A DNA stretch of 57,521 nt from Enterococcus sp. BWR-S5 (GCF_016745255.1 NZ_JADOEQ010000022.1:1-57521), one strand, 5' to 3'; positions 33,507 through 43,963 are shown, numbered from the stretch's first letter. The notes: generated by a model from the letters alone, not told the origin. Translations and numbers: made by a program.

Positions 33507-35369
33507 ATGAGTTATGAAAAACTGAACGAACAAATTATTGAGCTTGTCGGAGGCAAGGAGAACATACAGGCAGTCGCCCACTGTGTGACACGTCTGAGAT
33601 TGACTTTAAAGGATCGGGCTGCTGCCAAAACAGAAGAAATCAAAGAGTTGGATGGTGTTATTGACGTTGTGTCCAATGAGGTGGCTTATCAAATCATTAT
33701 TGGTACACATGTGATGGATGTTTATGCTGAATTTATGGCGATGCTGGGACTAACACCGGCGGATAATAGTCCCAAAGCGGATAAACCGAAAGGAATAAAA
33801 GGGATTGTGGGGTCAATTCTGGTCGTGATTTCTGAAACGATGACCTCTATCGTAGAGGTTTTACTGGCTGCGGGGATTTTAGCTGGGATTATGGCAATCT
33901 TTACACTAACAGGGATTGTCTCTGCTGAAAGTCCAACCTACATGATTTTTGACACGCTGCGTGGCGCAGTGTTCCATTTTCTACCAGTATTTATTGCAGC
34001 TTCAGCAGCCAAACGTCTGCATGTGAATCAATACCTTGCAATGGTGCTGGCAGTTACATTGCTATCATCAAATATTGATGGTGTTGAAGGGCTATCGATT
34101 TTTGGTTTTCAGTTACAGACGATCGGCTATGCGAATACATTTATTCCAATCATGCTTGGGGTTTGGTTTTTAGGTCTGGCAATAAAGTATTTGAATAAGC
34201 TCATTCCAAAGAGTCTGCATTATTTCTTAGTTCCCATGCTTTCTCTGGTGATTACTCTTCCAATCATTTTAATGATTTTTGGACCAATCGGAACGTGGAT
34301 TGGTAATGGGCTGGATGCATTCTTTAACTTATTAATGACGACTATGGGGAATTGGATTGTAGTAACCCTTTATGCTGCTACGCAACCATTTTTAATTGTA
34401 TTAGGAGCCGCAAACTTTACTTACCCACTTGTTTTAAATTTCTTAGCGTCTCTAGGATACGATCCAATCTTCATGGCTGCAGCGACGATTTCAGATGTGG
34501 CTGTTTGCGGAACGATGGTCGGTTACTTCCTGCGTGCCAGTAAAGGAAAAGAAAAACAAACCTTCGGAACAGTCAGCTTCAGTGCACTTATGGGGATTAC
34601 TGAACCTGCCATTTTTGGGGTATTCATGAAATATCGTCGGCCATTTTTAGCAGTGATTATCGGTGGCGGAGCTGGTGGTATGATTGCCGGTTTAGCTGGT
34701 GTCAAAACAATGGGGATGGTTTGGGGCCTAGCGGCTATGCCAACATATCTAGCTGGTGGTGTAGCTAACTTTGTATGGATGCTAATCAGTGTTGTCGTTG
34801 CATTTGTTATAGCGACAGTAGTGGCTTATGGATTAGGTATTCCAAGTAGCGAGAAGACAACAGCTGAGCTGTCAGAGGATGAAGAACCAATTATCAGCGG
34901 TGATATACAAGGCTTGAAACAGGCAGCGATTGGTAAAATTGCTGACGGCGAAGTAATTGCGTTAAATGAGGTAAGCGATCAGGCCTTTGCTTCAGGTGCT
35001 TTAGGCAAAGGACTGGGCATTATTCCAAGTGAGTCTCAAGCGACTGTTCTATCTCCGGTAGATGGAACAATCACTGTTGTTTTTCCAACAAAGCATGCCT
35101 ACGGGATTCGAACAGAGAGTGGGATTGAACTGCTGATCCATATCGGTGTCGATACTGTAAACCTGAACGGTCAGTTTTTCGAAAGCTTTGTGACACAAGG
35201 ACAGAAGGTAAGAAAAGGCGAGCAGCTGGCGGTATTTGAAGTAGATAAAATTAAAGAAGCGGGCTTTGATCCAACGATTATGGCGGTTATCACAAATTCC
35301 AATGACTATTTAGATGTAATTTCAGCAAATGCAAATGATGCGGATGAGCTATTAACCGTAGTCTTTTAA
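33507..35369 (+). CDS. bglP: PTS beta-glucoside transporter EIIBCA
   Basis: A 620-aa three-domain permease. N-terminal EIIB has phosphocysteine Cys26 in VAHCVTRLRLTL. EIIC follows with about ten helices (100-440), including the family segment MGITEPAIFGVFMKYRRPF. C-terminal EIIA of glucose type has the phosphohistidine around residue 545 in ELLIHIGVDTVNL. It imports aryl-beta-glucosides, salicin, arbutin or cellobiose-like sugars as 6-phosphates. Order licT-bglP-bglA is the classical bgl operon. Confidence 0.95.
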   Translation: MSYEKLNEQIIELVGGKENIQAVAHCVTRLRLTLKDRAAAKTEEIKELDGVIDVVSNEVAYQIIIGTHVMDVYAEFMAMLGLTPADNSPKADKPKGIKGIVGSILVVISETMTSIVEVLLAAGILAGIMAIFTLTGIVSAESPTYMIFDTLRGAVFHFLPVFIAASAAKRLHVNQYLAMVLAVTLLSSNIDGVEGLSIFGFQLQTIGYANTFIPIMLGVWFLGLAIKYLNKLIPKSLHYFLVPMLSLVITLPIILMIFGPIGTWIGNGLDAFFNLLMTTMGNWIVVTLYAATQPFLIVLGAANFTYPLVLNFLASLGYDPIFMAAATISDVAVCGTMVGYFLRASKGKEKQTFGTVSFSALMGITEPAIFGVFMKYRRPFLAVIIGGGAGGMIAGLAGVKTMGMVWGLAAMPTYLAGGVANFVWMLISVVVAFVIATVVAYGLGIPSSEKTTAELSEDEEPIISGDIQGLKQAAIGKIADGEVIALNEVSDQAFASGALGKGLGIIPSESQATVLSPVDGTITVVFPTKHAYGIRTESGIELLIHIGVDTVNLNGQFFESFVTQGQKVRKGEQLAVFEVDKIKEAGFDPTIMAVITNSNDYLDVISANANDADELLTVVF

Positions 35370-36818
<1,449 letters not shown>

Positions 36819-36819
36819 C

Positions 36820-37614
36820 ATGAAACGACTGGTGAAATTAGGTGTTGTAAGTTTAGTTGTTGGGTTGTTATTGGCTGGCTGCAATAGCGGCGATAGTGGG
36901 AAAGTCGGTACATCAGAAACTGGAAAAGCAGCAGCGGAAGAAACCGTGTTGTACTTTGTTCGCCATGGCAAGACGATGTTTAATACGACAGGACAAGTAC
37001 AGGGCTGGTCTGATACACCATTAACCGACGTTGGTGTGGAGGGTGCTGAGAAGCTGGGACAAGGCTTGAAGGGAACGACTTTTACCAAAGCCTATTCCAG
37101 TGACTTGGGTCGAGCAGTTTCTACTGCCGAGTATATCCTGAAAAACTCAGGGAATGAAAAAACAGAGCTGACGACCTTATCTGGTATCAGAGAATGGGGC
37201 TATGGCGGCTATGAAGGACGAGACAACTCAGAAATGTGGATACCACTTTTTGAGGAGCACGGTCTGACCTTTGATGAAGACTGGACTCAGTATGGTGAAC
37301 TGACAAGAAAAATGTCTGATGAAGAAATTGCCAATACGATTGCTGAAAACGATGAGACCAAGACTGCGGAAACCTACGATGAAATCACAAAAAGAACAGA
37401 GGAAGCATTGGATCAAATTATTGATGAAACCTCAGAAAAGGGCGGCAATGTACTGATTGTTTCCCATGGCAGTGAAATTCCTACGATTTTGGAACTCATC
37501 GCTCCCGGTTCTTATCAGGGAGAAGATATCGGTAATTGCAGTGTGACGAAGGTTGTCTACAAAGATGGAAGCTATACGGTGGAAAGTATTGGAGATAAGA
37601 GTTACTTAGAGTAA
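36820..37614 (+). CDS. Histidine phosphatase (phosphoglycerate-mutase-like) lipoprotein
   Basis: A 264-aa lipoprotein with lipobox LLAGC (Cys21) and a histidine phosphatase domain: catalytic RHG with His49 in VLYFVRHGKT, SSDLGRAVSTAEY (second Arg) and VLIVSHGSEIP near the end (second His). All catalytic residues seem intact. It begins 1 bp after bglA with AAGGAG inside that gene, so it is part of the bgl operon. That is unusual, because the enzyme would face outside while the operon's sugars are phosphorylated inside. Its substrate is unknown. Confidence 0.85.
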   Translation: MKRLVKLGVVSLVVGLLLAGCNSGDSGKVGTSETGKAAAEETVLYFVRHGKTMFNTTGQVQGWSDTPLTDVGVEGAEKLGQGLKGTTFTKAYSSDLGRAVSTAEYILKNSGNEKTELTTLSGIREWGYGGYEGRDNSEMWIPLFEEHGLTFDEDWTQYGELTRKMSDEEIANTIAENDETKTAETYDEITKRTEEALDQIIDETSEKGGNVLIVSHGSEIPTILELIAPGSYQGEDIGNCSVTKVVYKDGSYTVESIGDKSYLE

Positions 37615-37654
37615 TGATGTTGTTGCCTAAAAAAATGGAATAATGGCTGATACA

Positions 37655-37700
37655 GGGCTTCTTGCTGGCGTGAATGACGCTTTCGCAGGAAGCCTTTTTT
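37655..37700 (+). terminator. Intrinsic terminator of the bgl operon
   Basis: GGCTTC (37656-37661) pairs with GAAGCC (37689-37694), with inner TGC/GCA and GCG/CGC helices, followed by six T. Confidence 0.85.
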
Positions 37701-37730
37701 AATTGGTAGGTATCTATTTTTATTTTCTTG

Positions 37731-37777
37731 TTGAAAGCGATTTCTGAATGTGGTACCATAGAATAAAATTGGTACCA
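37731..37777 (+). promoter_or_regulatory. Promoter with paired TGGTACCA operators
   Basis: The palindrome TGGTACCA occurs at 37751-37758 and 37770-37777, with centres 19 bp apart (about two helical turns). A likely -35 TTGAAA (37731-37736) is 17 bp before TACCAT (37754-37759), and TAGAAT (37759-37764) is another possible -10. The first operator thus overlaps the promoter. The GntR/UTRA regulator at the end of this operon is the likely binder. Confidence 0.6.
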
Positions 37778-37888
37778 ACAAATATAGAGGGAGGAAAGAA
37801 AGCTGAGTCGGATGTCACAAAATACTATTGGTTGTCGTTTTTACACATGAGTCGATGAGCGTTTTCAAAAGAGAAGAGGGTGTAATAA

Positions 37889-39199
37889 ATGAATAAGTTT
37901 AATTCGGTTTTAGAAGAAAAACTGCTGCCGATTGCAGCAAAGTTGGGTGCAAATAGGGTTCTGATTGCTATTAGAAATGGGATAACACTGAGTATGCCGC
38001 TGATTATTATTGGTTCACTTTTTCTAATTATCAGTAATTTTCCCATAGATGCTTGGATTGATTGGCTCGCTGAAACAGGTATTATTGATTATTTAAATAA
38101 GGGAACAAATGGCAGCTTCGGTATCATGGGATTAGTCGCAAGCTTCGGCATTGCACACAGTCTGGCGGATCAATATGGGGTAGATGGAACTTCTGCCGGT
38201 GTGATTGCTTTGTCCTCTTTTTTGGTGGCAACGCCAAATATTCTTTCGGGAGATGAAGCACCGATTGAAGGAATTCCGGTAAATTACATGGGAAGTCGCG
38301 GATTATTTGTGGCAATTGTTTTAGGAATCCTTACCGCATTAATCTTTCAGTGGTTTATCAAGCATAACATTCAAATCAAATTGCCGGATTCTGTACCACC
38401 TGCGGTTTCGAAAAGCTTTAGTGCACTGATTCCGGGTGCGGTAATCGTTACGCTTTGGTTGGTTATATTTGCAATCTTAGATACGACGAACATCGGGAAT
38501 ATTCATGACCTTCTACTGAAAATATTCGGTGGTCCATTAGGCATACTAGGTGCCACGATTGGCGGAACGCTCATTTCTATTTTCTTGAACAGCGCCTTTT
38601 GGTTTATGGGGATTCATGGCGGTAATGTGGTGAACAGCATTATCAGTCCGATTTGGCTCATGAATACAGATGCCAACCGGGTAATTTATCAAGCCGATCG
38701 TACGGCAGAGCTGCCTCACATCATCACGTCTTCGTTTATCGATAACTTTGTTTATATTGGCGGTGGTGGTGCAACCATTGGCTTGGTCATCGTTATAGCA
38801 ATCGTAGCGCTGAAAAAGAATTCCAGCCAGCTGACAAAAACAATGGCACCGTTGACACTGACACCGGGGATATTCAATATTAATGAGCCGGCGATGTTTG
38901 GTTTACCGGTTGTGCTGAATATCAGCTTACTGATTCCATTCATTCTAGCGCCGATGGTCAATGCGCTCGTCACCTACTTTGCCATGTCATCGGGCATTGT
39001 CGGAAAAACCGTTGGTGTGGCAGTACCTTGGACGATGCCGCCGATTCTGAGTGGATTTCTAGCGACAGGCGGACATGCCAGTGGGGCTATTCTTCAAGTG
39101 GTACTTATAGTGTTAGATGTCATGATTTACTATCCATTTTATCGAACAGTAGAACGCCAGAATGTATTGGCTGAAACTGATAACGATACACAAAAATAA
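37889..39199 (+). CDS. PTS EIIC component, lactose/cellobiose type
   Basis: A 436-aa permease with about ten helices. It is of the Lac family: MNKFNSVLEEKLLPIAAKLGANRVL at the start, FWFMGIHGGNVVNSI in the middle and GIFNINEPAMFGLPVVLN in the substrate-binding part. The ribosome site is GAGGGTG-like (37877-37882). The operon has no EIIA or EIIB. It would have to use those encoded at 43.3-43.9 kb or elsewhere. The sugar is unknown; no glycosidase is in the operon. Confidence 0.92.
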   Translation: MNKFNSVLEEKLLPIAAKLGANRVLIAIRNGITLSMPLIIIGSLFLIISNFPIDAWIDWLAETGIIDYLNKGTNGSFGIMGLVASFGIAHSLADQYGVDGTSAGVIALSSFLVATPNILSGDEAPIEGIPVNYMGSRGLFVAIVLGILTALIFQWFIKHNIQIKLPDSVPPAVSKSFSALIPGAVIVTLWLVIFAILDTTNIGNIHDLLLKIFGGPLGILGATIGGTLISIFLNSAFWFMGIHGGNVVNSIISPIWLMNTDANRVIYQADRTAELPHIITSSFIDNFVYIGGGGATIGLVIVIAIVALKKNSSQLTKTMAPLTLTPGIFNINEPAMFGLPVVLNISLLIPFILAPMVNALVTYFAMSSGIVGKTVGVAVPWTMPPILSGFLATGGHASGAILQVVLIVLDVMIYYPFYRTVERQNVLAETDNDTQK

Positions 39200-39221
39200 A
39201 GAAAATTGCGAGGGAACTAAA

Positions 39222-40130
39222 ATGGTAAAACGATTACTTAGTGCAAATACTTCAGATTTATTGGAGATGACGGCGGCAGAGCTTAAGCAAAGCATCAAAG
39301 CCAGTGAAGGAAGAACGATTGTTTCTGAAAATGTTGCAGGACGTGAATCTCTTGTTGGAGACATAACGAATGCAGAAGTTGCTCGGGCATTTGGTGCAGA
39401 TTTGATTTTATTGAACGGAGTGGATGTACTGAATCCGGTGATTGCCGGTATTCATTCTGATGAAAACAATTCAGAGTCCGACATTGAGACACTGCGTCGA
39501 CTGGTTGGCCGCCCAGTTGGTGTAAACTTGGAGCCGGTCGATCAGGAAGCGCGAATGGCGGAGGACAAATTGACGATTGCACTTGGTCGTCAAGCAAACG
39601 AAGAAACGCTGCAGACAAGTGAACAACTGGGTTTTGATTTTATCTGTCTGACAGGAAATCCCGGTACTGGTGTGACCAACAAGCAAATTAACGAAGCGAT
39701 TAAGCGAGCAAAAGAACACTTCAGCGGCTTGATTATCGCTGGGAAAATGCACGGTGCAGGTGTAGATGAGCCTGTAGCGGATATTCAAGCGATTCAATCC
39801 TTTGTTGAGAGTGGCGCAGATATTATTTTGGTTCCAGCTGTAGGAACGGTTCCCGGCTTTGATACCTCAGAGCTGAAGGAAGTAGTAAAAACTGTGCATC
39901 AGTTTGGAGCACTGGTTATGTCAGCGATTGGTACAAGTCAGGAAAGCTCAGATGAAGAGACGATTCGACAAATTGCGATTCAAAATAAGGTATGTGGTGT
40001 GGATATTCAGCATATTGGAGATGCAGGTTATTCCGGCTTGGCTCCGGTTGAAAATATCTTTGCCTTGAGTAAGGCTATTCGTGGCGCGCGGCATACGATT
40101 TCGATGGTGGCACGTTCGATTCATCGATAG
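39222..40130 (+). CDS. DUF7916-like family protein, predicted TIM-barrel enzyme
   Basis: A 302-aa soluble protein starting MVKRLLSANTSDLLEM. Alternating strands and helices resemble a TIM barrel (ADLILLNGVDVLN, PVGVNLEPVD, FICLTGNPGTGVTNKQ, LIIAGKMHGAGV, ADIILVPAVGTVPGF, VCGVDIQHIGDAGYSG). Proteins of this type occur in cellobiose-type PTS operons and have been annotated as PEP-phosphonomutase-like or DUF7916. No reaction is established. The ATG at 39222 behind GAGGG is chosen. It probably processes the sugar phosphate delivered by the upstream EIIC, but that is inference. Confidence 0.7.
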   Translation: MVKRLLSANTSDLLEMTAAELKQSIKASEGRTIVSENVAGRESLVGDITNAEVARAFGADLILLNGVDVLNPVIAGIHSDENNSESDIETLRRLVGRPVGVNLEPVDQEARMAEDKLTIALGRQANEETLQTSEQLGFDFICLTGNPGTGVTNKQINEAIKRAKEHFSGLIIAGKMHGAGVDEPVADIQAIQSFVESGADIILVPAVGTVPGFDTSELKEVVKTVHQFGALVMSAIGTSQESSDEETIRQIAIQNKVCGVDIQHIGDAGYSGLAPVENIFALSKAIRGARHTISMVARSIHR

Positions 40131-40283
40131 AAAAAATTGTTCACGATAGTTCTCTCTGTCATTCAGGAGGACGGAAAACGAGATGAACTGGTAGGAACCG
40201 AACTTTTCTGGCATAATGGTAAAAGAGATGTGTCAAGGCAACGCAATACATTTACTAATACTATTTAGCAGAGGTGTTTTCGA

Positions 40284-40991
40284 TTGGCAAAATATCATGA
40301 AATTTCTACTGAGTTGATTAAAGAAATCGTGGATGGAAAATATAGTGAACGGGGTAAGCTTCCAACTGAAAAAGAGCTGAGCCTTTATTTTGATGCCAGT
40401 AGAAACACAATCCGAAGTGCAATCAATTTGCTGACAGATGAAGGGTATGTCTATAAAGTTCAGGGCAGCGGGATTTATCTACGCCCGATTAATTTTGATG
40501 AGAGCACCAATTTGAATTTGATTAAAGGCTTTTCCAGCGAGCATTTGGAGGAAACCAGTACAATCAAAATCCTTAGCTTGGAGACGGTTGCGGCAACAGC
40601 GGAAATCGCAGCTGAGTTGAATTGTACAGTTGGCGAACAGCTGTATTACTTGAGACGTGTTCGGTTTGTGGATAATGAACCTGTTCGAGTGGAGCGTTCT
40701 TATTATCGCCAGGAAATTGTTCCTTATTTAGGTCAGGAGATTGCTCATGGATCGATTTATAACTATTTGACAAAAACCTTAAAACTGCAAATCGGCTTTG
40801 CAGATCGAAAAATCCAAGCAGATTATCTTTCAAAAGAAAATGCTGAATTATTGGGATTGGCAGAAAATGATCCTGCGCTAATAGTAAATGAAAAAATCTA
40901 TTTATCTAACGGTCAGATTGTGATTTTAGGTGAGGGCATCCTTCATTTTCAAAAGATATCCCTCTTTTCAAGTGCCAAAAACTATGATTAG
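40284..40991 (+). CDS. GntR-family regulator with UTRA domain
   Basis: A 235-aa regulator with an N-terminal GntR winged helix (AKYHEISTELIKEIV, then TEKELSLYFDASRNTIRSAI) and a UTRA effector domain (YYLRRVRFVDNEPVRVERSYY). The start is TTG at 40284 behind AGAGGTG. It is the last gene of the EIIC-DUF7916 unit and probably controls it through the paired TGGTACCA sites 2.5 kb upstream. The effector is likely the imported sugar phosphate. A 15-bp stem terminator follows. Confidence 0.9.
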   Translation: MAKYHEISTELIKEIVDGKYSERGKLPTEKELSLYFDASRNTIRSAINLLTDEGYVYKVQGSGIYLRPINFDESTNLNLIKGFSSEHLEETSTIKILSLETVAATAEIAAELNCTVGEQLYYLRRVRFVDNEPVRVERSYYRQEIVPYLGQEIAHGSIYNYLTKTLKLQIGFADRKIQADYLSKENAELLGLAENDPALIVNEKIYLSNGQIVILGEGILHFQKISLFSSAKNYD

Positions 40992-41050
40992 TTACGGTCA
41001 GTCGGCAGTTGCTGATAAGGGAAGCCATAGAAAGAAGTTTATCAGTTTAA

Positions 41051-41096
41051 AAACCATAGAGACAAGCAAACCTTTGTTGTCTCTATGGTTTGTTTT
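41051..41096 (+). terminator. Strong intrinsic terminator
   Basis: AAACCATAGAGACAA (41051-41065) pairs perfectly with TTGTCTCTATGGTTT (41077-41091), followed by GTTTT. Confidence 0.9.
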
Positions 41097-41161
41097 CAGC
41101 AACGAGAATGTTCTTCACCAGCGAGAAAAAATGAATAATGAAAGAACCAAGTAAGGAGTAG

Positions 41162-41198
41162 AGAGTTTGAGCGTGATTGAGAGCTCGAACTCTTTTTT
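41162..41198 (+). terminator. Second terminator upstream of the PRD regulator
   Basis: AGAGTTTGAGC (41162-41172) pairs with GCTCGAACTCT (41183-41193, one T-G pair), followed by TTTTTA. Only ~65 bp separates it from the previous terminator, with nothing but a seven-codon reading frame between. It may be an attenuator for the next operon or a safeguard. The rest of the 40992-41348 gap holds the cre-like site. Confidence 0.75.
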
Positions 41199-41304
41199 AG
41201 GCTTTCTAAACGATGGTTAGGTGACTGGAAAATGCTGAGCTCGGCGGTGTCCTTCTATATGAGTCAGCTATTTCCATTTTAAGCAGAAAAAGATACCATT
41301 TTAA

Positions 41305-41318
41305 TTGAAGCGCTTTCG
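41305..41318. promoter_or_regulatory. cre-like catabolite control site
   Basis: TTGAAGCGCTTTCG matches the CcpA cre consensus TGNAARCGNWWNCA at 12 of 14 positions. It overlaps a perfect hairpin AGCGC/GCGCT (41309-41322). It lies 30 bp before the start of the PTS-peptidase operon, suggesting glucose repression. Confidence 0.6.
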
Positions 41319-41348
41319 CGCTATCTTAATTACAGAGGGGGGAAGTGC

Positions 41349-43268
41349 ATGAGGGAAGCAAAAATCATCCGGTATTTAAAAGAGACTACAGCGTATTGTT
41401 CGAAGCAGCAGCTTGCAGAATATTTGGGTGTATCATCCCGCACGATTTCCACGGATATCAAGGCAATCAATCAAACAGCCGACAAATGGGGTTTTCACAT
41501 CACCCATCAACGAGGAATAGGCTACAAGCTGGAAGTAACTGACAACATGGTATTCAACGACTATTTTCAGCAGCTTTTTCAAGAGAATCAGTCAGAGCTT
41601 TTAAGTCCCGTTGAACGCAAAACCACGATTACGTTGCTGCTGCTTTTTTCTAACGAGTATGTCACAATCAATCAAATTTCGGAAACATTAGCTGTTAGTG
41701 CTTCGACAATCAAAACGGATTTACAGCAGATAAAAAAAGAGTTGACTGAAAATGAGTTAACCTTATACGCCAAGCCTTATTACGGGTACAAAATTATTGG
41801 TTCAGAGGAAAAACGACGATCATTGATTTTAAGGTTGCTGCGAAACGATATTCCTCAACCGGAATTAACTGCGGAATATGCAGCATTTCGTCAGTCCTTT
41901 AACGAACAGAATTTTCGATCGTTCCTGATTCAGTTGGTTCACCGGCATGGTATCAAGATGAATGATTCTGTTCTGGATAATATCCTTCTTCATGTCATTT
42001 TATTGGGGTTCAGAATCAAACAGCAAAATTTTATTAAAAAAGAGCTGCAGCCGTTTCAACAGGCAGATAGCTACGCCAAGCTGACAAAGGATATCGCCAA
42101 TTACTTGGCTGAGCAGGAAGGGATTCAATTACCGGAAAATGAACAAATCTATTTGAGCCAGCAGCTTTATGGAAAAATGCTGGCGGTGAATGAGTTTGGA
42201 CAATACGATAAGCTTTACGGTTATATCAGTCAGGCGTTGGGAACAATTGATGAAAAGTACCATACGATGTTCGCTCAGGATCAGGAGCTGAAGGATGCAC
42301 TGACTCTTCATGTTGCGCCGCTGCTGCAGCGGTTATATACAGGGCATCAGCTTGAGAATCCGATTATCGAAGATGTCTATACGCGTTATGCCAATGTATT
42401 TACAATTACTTTTGAGTTCATTCAGCTAATCAGCGATACTATCGATGTGTCAGTCAGTAAGGATGAAATGGGGTATTTGGCGATTTATTTCGCTGCCAGC
42501 TTAGAAAAGAAATCGCAGGAGACGATCAGACGTTATAAGAAAATTGCAGTGATTTGTGCAACTGGGGGCGGAGCCTCCTACTTCCTGAAAACAAAGCTGG
42601 AACAGATTTTTGTCAATGCAGAGGTTCGAACCTTTTCAGTTATAGAAGCCGGCAGCATTGATGACTCGGTTGACCGGATTATTTCTACGGTGCCTATTGA
42701 ACTGGCAGAAAATAAAGTGCCTATTATTTATACACAAGCGTTATTAACAGAAAAGGAAATCAAGAAAATTCAAAAGGATTTACTGCTGATTCAGGAAAAC
42801 CGAAAGCTGACAGCGGATATGGATAATCAGCTCCTGACCCTTTTTACGGAGCAGAACTTTTTGATTACAGAAGCAACGGACTACCTGTCATTGTTGAATG
42901 AGCGTGGGAAACGTCTGGAGGCTTTGGGAGAAGCTGCTTCTGGCTATACCGAGCTTGTGCTTCAACGAGAACAACTGGTGGATACTATTTATCAAAATGG
43001 CATCGCCGGCCCTCACCCGATGGAAGCAAGAGCAGTCAGAGAAGGAATTGATGTGATTTTACTTCGTCCCGCTGCCACTTTTAAGGAGAAACAGATAAAG
43101 CTGGTTTTTCTGATTAATATCAGCAATGGACATCTGTTTTTGCATAAAGAAATCAGCCGCTTGATGATTCGGATGATTGATGATCAAGCGTTAGAAAAGC
43201 AGTTAGAGAATATTAAAAACTATCAAGATTTCTCTCGTTATTTGAGGGAGATAATCAAGAAAGGATAA
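41349..43268 (+). CDS. PRD-containing PTS-controlled transcriptional regulator (MtlR/FrvR-like)
   Basis: A 639-aa multidomain activator. It starts with helix-turn-helix (residues 1-60; KQQLAEYLGVSSRTISTDIKAI) and a second HTH/Mga-like domain (about 85-145; ISETLAVSASTIKTDLQ). PRD1 and PRD2 (about 180-390) and an EIIB-like domain with VICATGGGASYFLK (possible phosphocysteine) follow. It ends with an EIIA-fructose-like domain (about 490-639) with His in AGPHPMEA. Ribosome site AGAGGGGGG. PTS phosphorylation should set its activity. It begins the operon with EIIA, EIIB and EIIC genes 3-35 bp apart and is its probable activator. Confidence 0.9.
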   Translation: MREAKIIRYLKETTAYCSKQQLAEYLGVSSRTISTDIKAINQTADKWGFHITHQRGIGYKLEVTDNMVFNDYFQQLFQENQSELLSPVERKTTITLLLLFSNEYVTINQISETLAVSASTIKTDLQQIKKELTENELTLYAKPYYGYKIIGSEEKRRSLILRLLRNDIPQPELTAEYAAFRQSFNEQNFRSFLIQLVHRHGIKMNDSVLDNILLHVILLGFRIKQQNFIKKELQPFQQADSYAKLTKDIANYLAEQEGIQLPENEQIYLSQQLYGKMLAVNEFGQYDKLYGYISQALGTIDEKYHTMFAQDQELKDALTLHVAPLLQRLYTGHQLENPIIEDVYTRYANVFTITFEFIQLISDTIDVSVSKDEMGYLAIYFAASLEKKSQETIRRYKKIAVICATGGGASYFLKTKLEQIFVNAEVRTFSVIEAGSIDDSVDRIISTVPIELAENKVPIIYTQALLTEKEIKKIQKDLLLIQENRKLTADMDNQLLTLFTEQNFLITEATDYLSLLNERGKRLEALGEAASGYTELVLQREQLVDTIYQNGIAGPHPMEARAVREGIDVILLRPAATFKEKQIKLVFLINISNGHLFLHKEISRLMIRMIDDQALEKQLENIKNYQDFSRYLREIIKKG

Positions 43269-43271
43269 TAG

Positions 43272-43586
43272 ATGATGAACGAACAGGAAAAAAGTATTTT
43301 TCAAATTATTTCAGCAGCAGGAGATAGTAGAGGCGCAGCCTTTGAAGCTTTACGCTTGGCTCGGAAAGGGCAGTTTGAGGCGGCCGACGAGAAAATGAAG
43401 GAGGCAAAAGAAAAGAGTATCACAGCTCATGAGGAGCAGACGACACTAATTACCAAGGAAATCAATGGAGATAAAACAGAGATCACTCTATTAATGGTGC
43501 ACGCGCAGGATCATTTGATGAATAGCTTGCTGGCGCGTGATTTAATCGAAGAAATGATTGAAATGCTGAAGGAACAGAAAAAATAG
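43272..43586 (+). CDS. PTS EIIA component, lactose/cellobiose type
   Basis: A 104-aa helical EIIA with the phosphohistidine in LLMVHAQDHLM (first His, about residue 77). The N-terminal IISAAGDSRGAAFEALRLARKG is the family signature. A double ATG occurs at 43272 and 43275. It starts 3 bp after the regulator and passes phosphate to the EIIB encoded next. It might also serve the lone EIIC at 37.9 kb. Confidence 0.93.
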   Translation: MMNEQEKSIFQIISAAGDSRGAAFEALRLARKGQFEAADEKMKEAKEKSITAHEEQTTLITKEINGDKTEITLLMVHAQDHLMNSLLARDLIEEMIEMLKEQKK

Positions 43587-43606
43587 TAGAAGGAAGGAAG
43601 AAGAAA

Positions 43607-43930
43607 ATGAAAACACTATTGGTTTGTGCAGGTGGTTTTTCAACGACAATGATGATGGAAGCCATGAAAAAAGTAGTGAAGGACTCTGCAAAGCTGGAGG
43701 TTGAAGATTATCCAATGGAGGCAATCGGCGTTGATAAGCTGGATCGTTACATCAATGATTATGATGTTATTCTAGTTGGACCGCAGCTTAGTCACAAGTA
43801 TGACTACATTAAAGGAGAAGCAGAAAAAATCAGTAAACCGACCGTGTTGCTGACTTCAGACATTTATGGGTCAATGGATGGGGCAACGGTCATGAAACAG
43901 GCAATTCTGGCTTATCGCAAAAGTCAGTAA
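43607..43930 (+). CDS. PTS EIIB component, cellobiose type
   Basis: A 107-aa EIIB with phosphocysteine Cys7 in LLVCAGGFSTTMMM. The ribosome site is GGAAGGAAG. It shows the usual VGPQLSHKYDYIK segment of the lactose/cellobiose IIB family. It lies between EIIA and EIIC genes. Confidence 0.93.
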   Translation: MKTLLVCAGGFSTTMMMEAMKKVVKDSAKLEVEDYPMEAIGVDKLDRYINDYDVILVGPQLSHKYDYIKGEAEKISKPTVLLTSDIYGSMDGATVMKQAILAYRKSQ

Positions 43931-43963
43931 AAATAATCATTCAATGAGTTGGAGGAGAAAAAA

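Noticed and set aside
40930-41154. 74-codon frame overlapping the end of the second GntR gene
   Set aside because: It runs out of frame through GntR and across the terminator stem. No ribosome site is present.
41305-41322. Ribonucleic antiterminator before the PRD regulator
   Set aside because: The hairpin lacks the GTTACTG/CAGGC core of RAT elements. It fits a cre-like site better.
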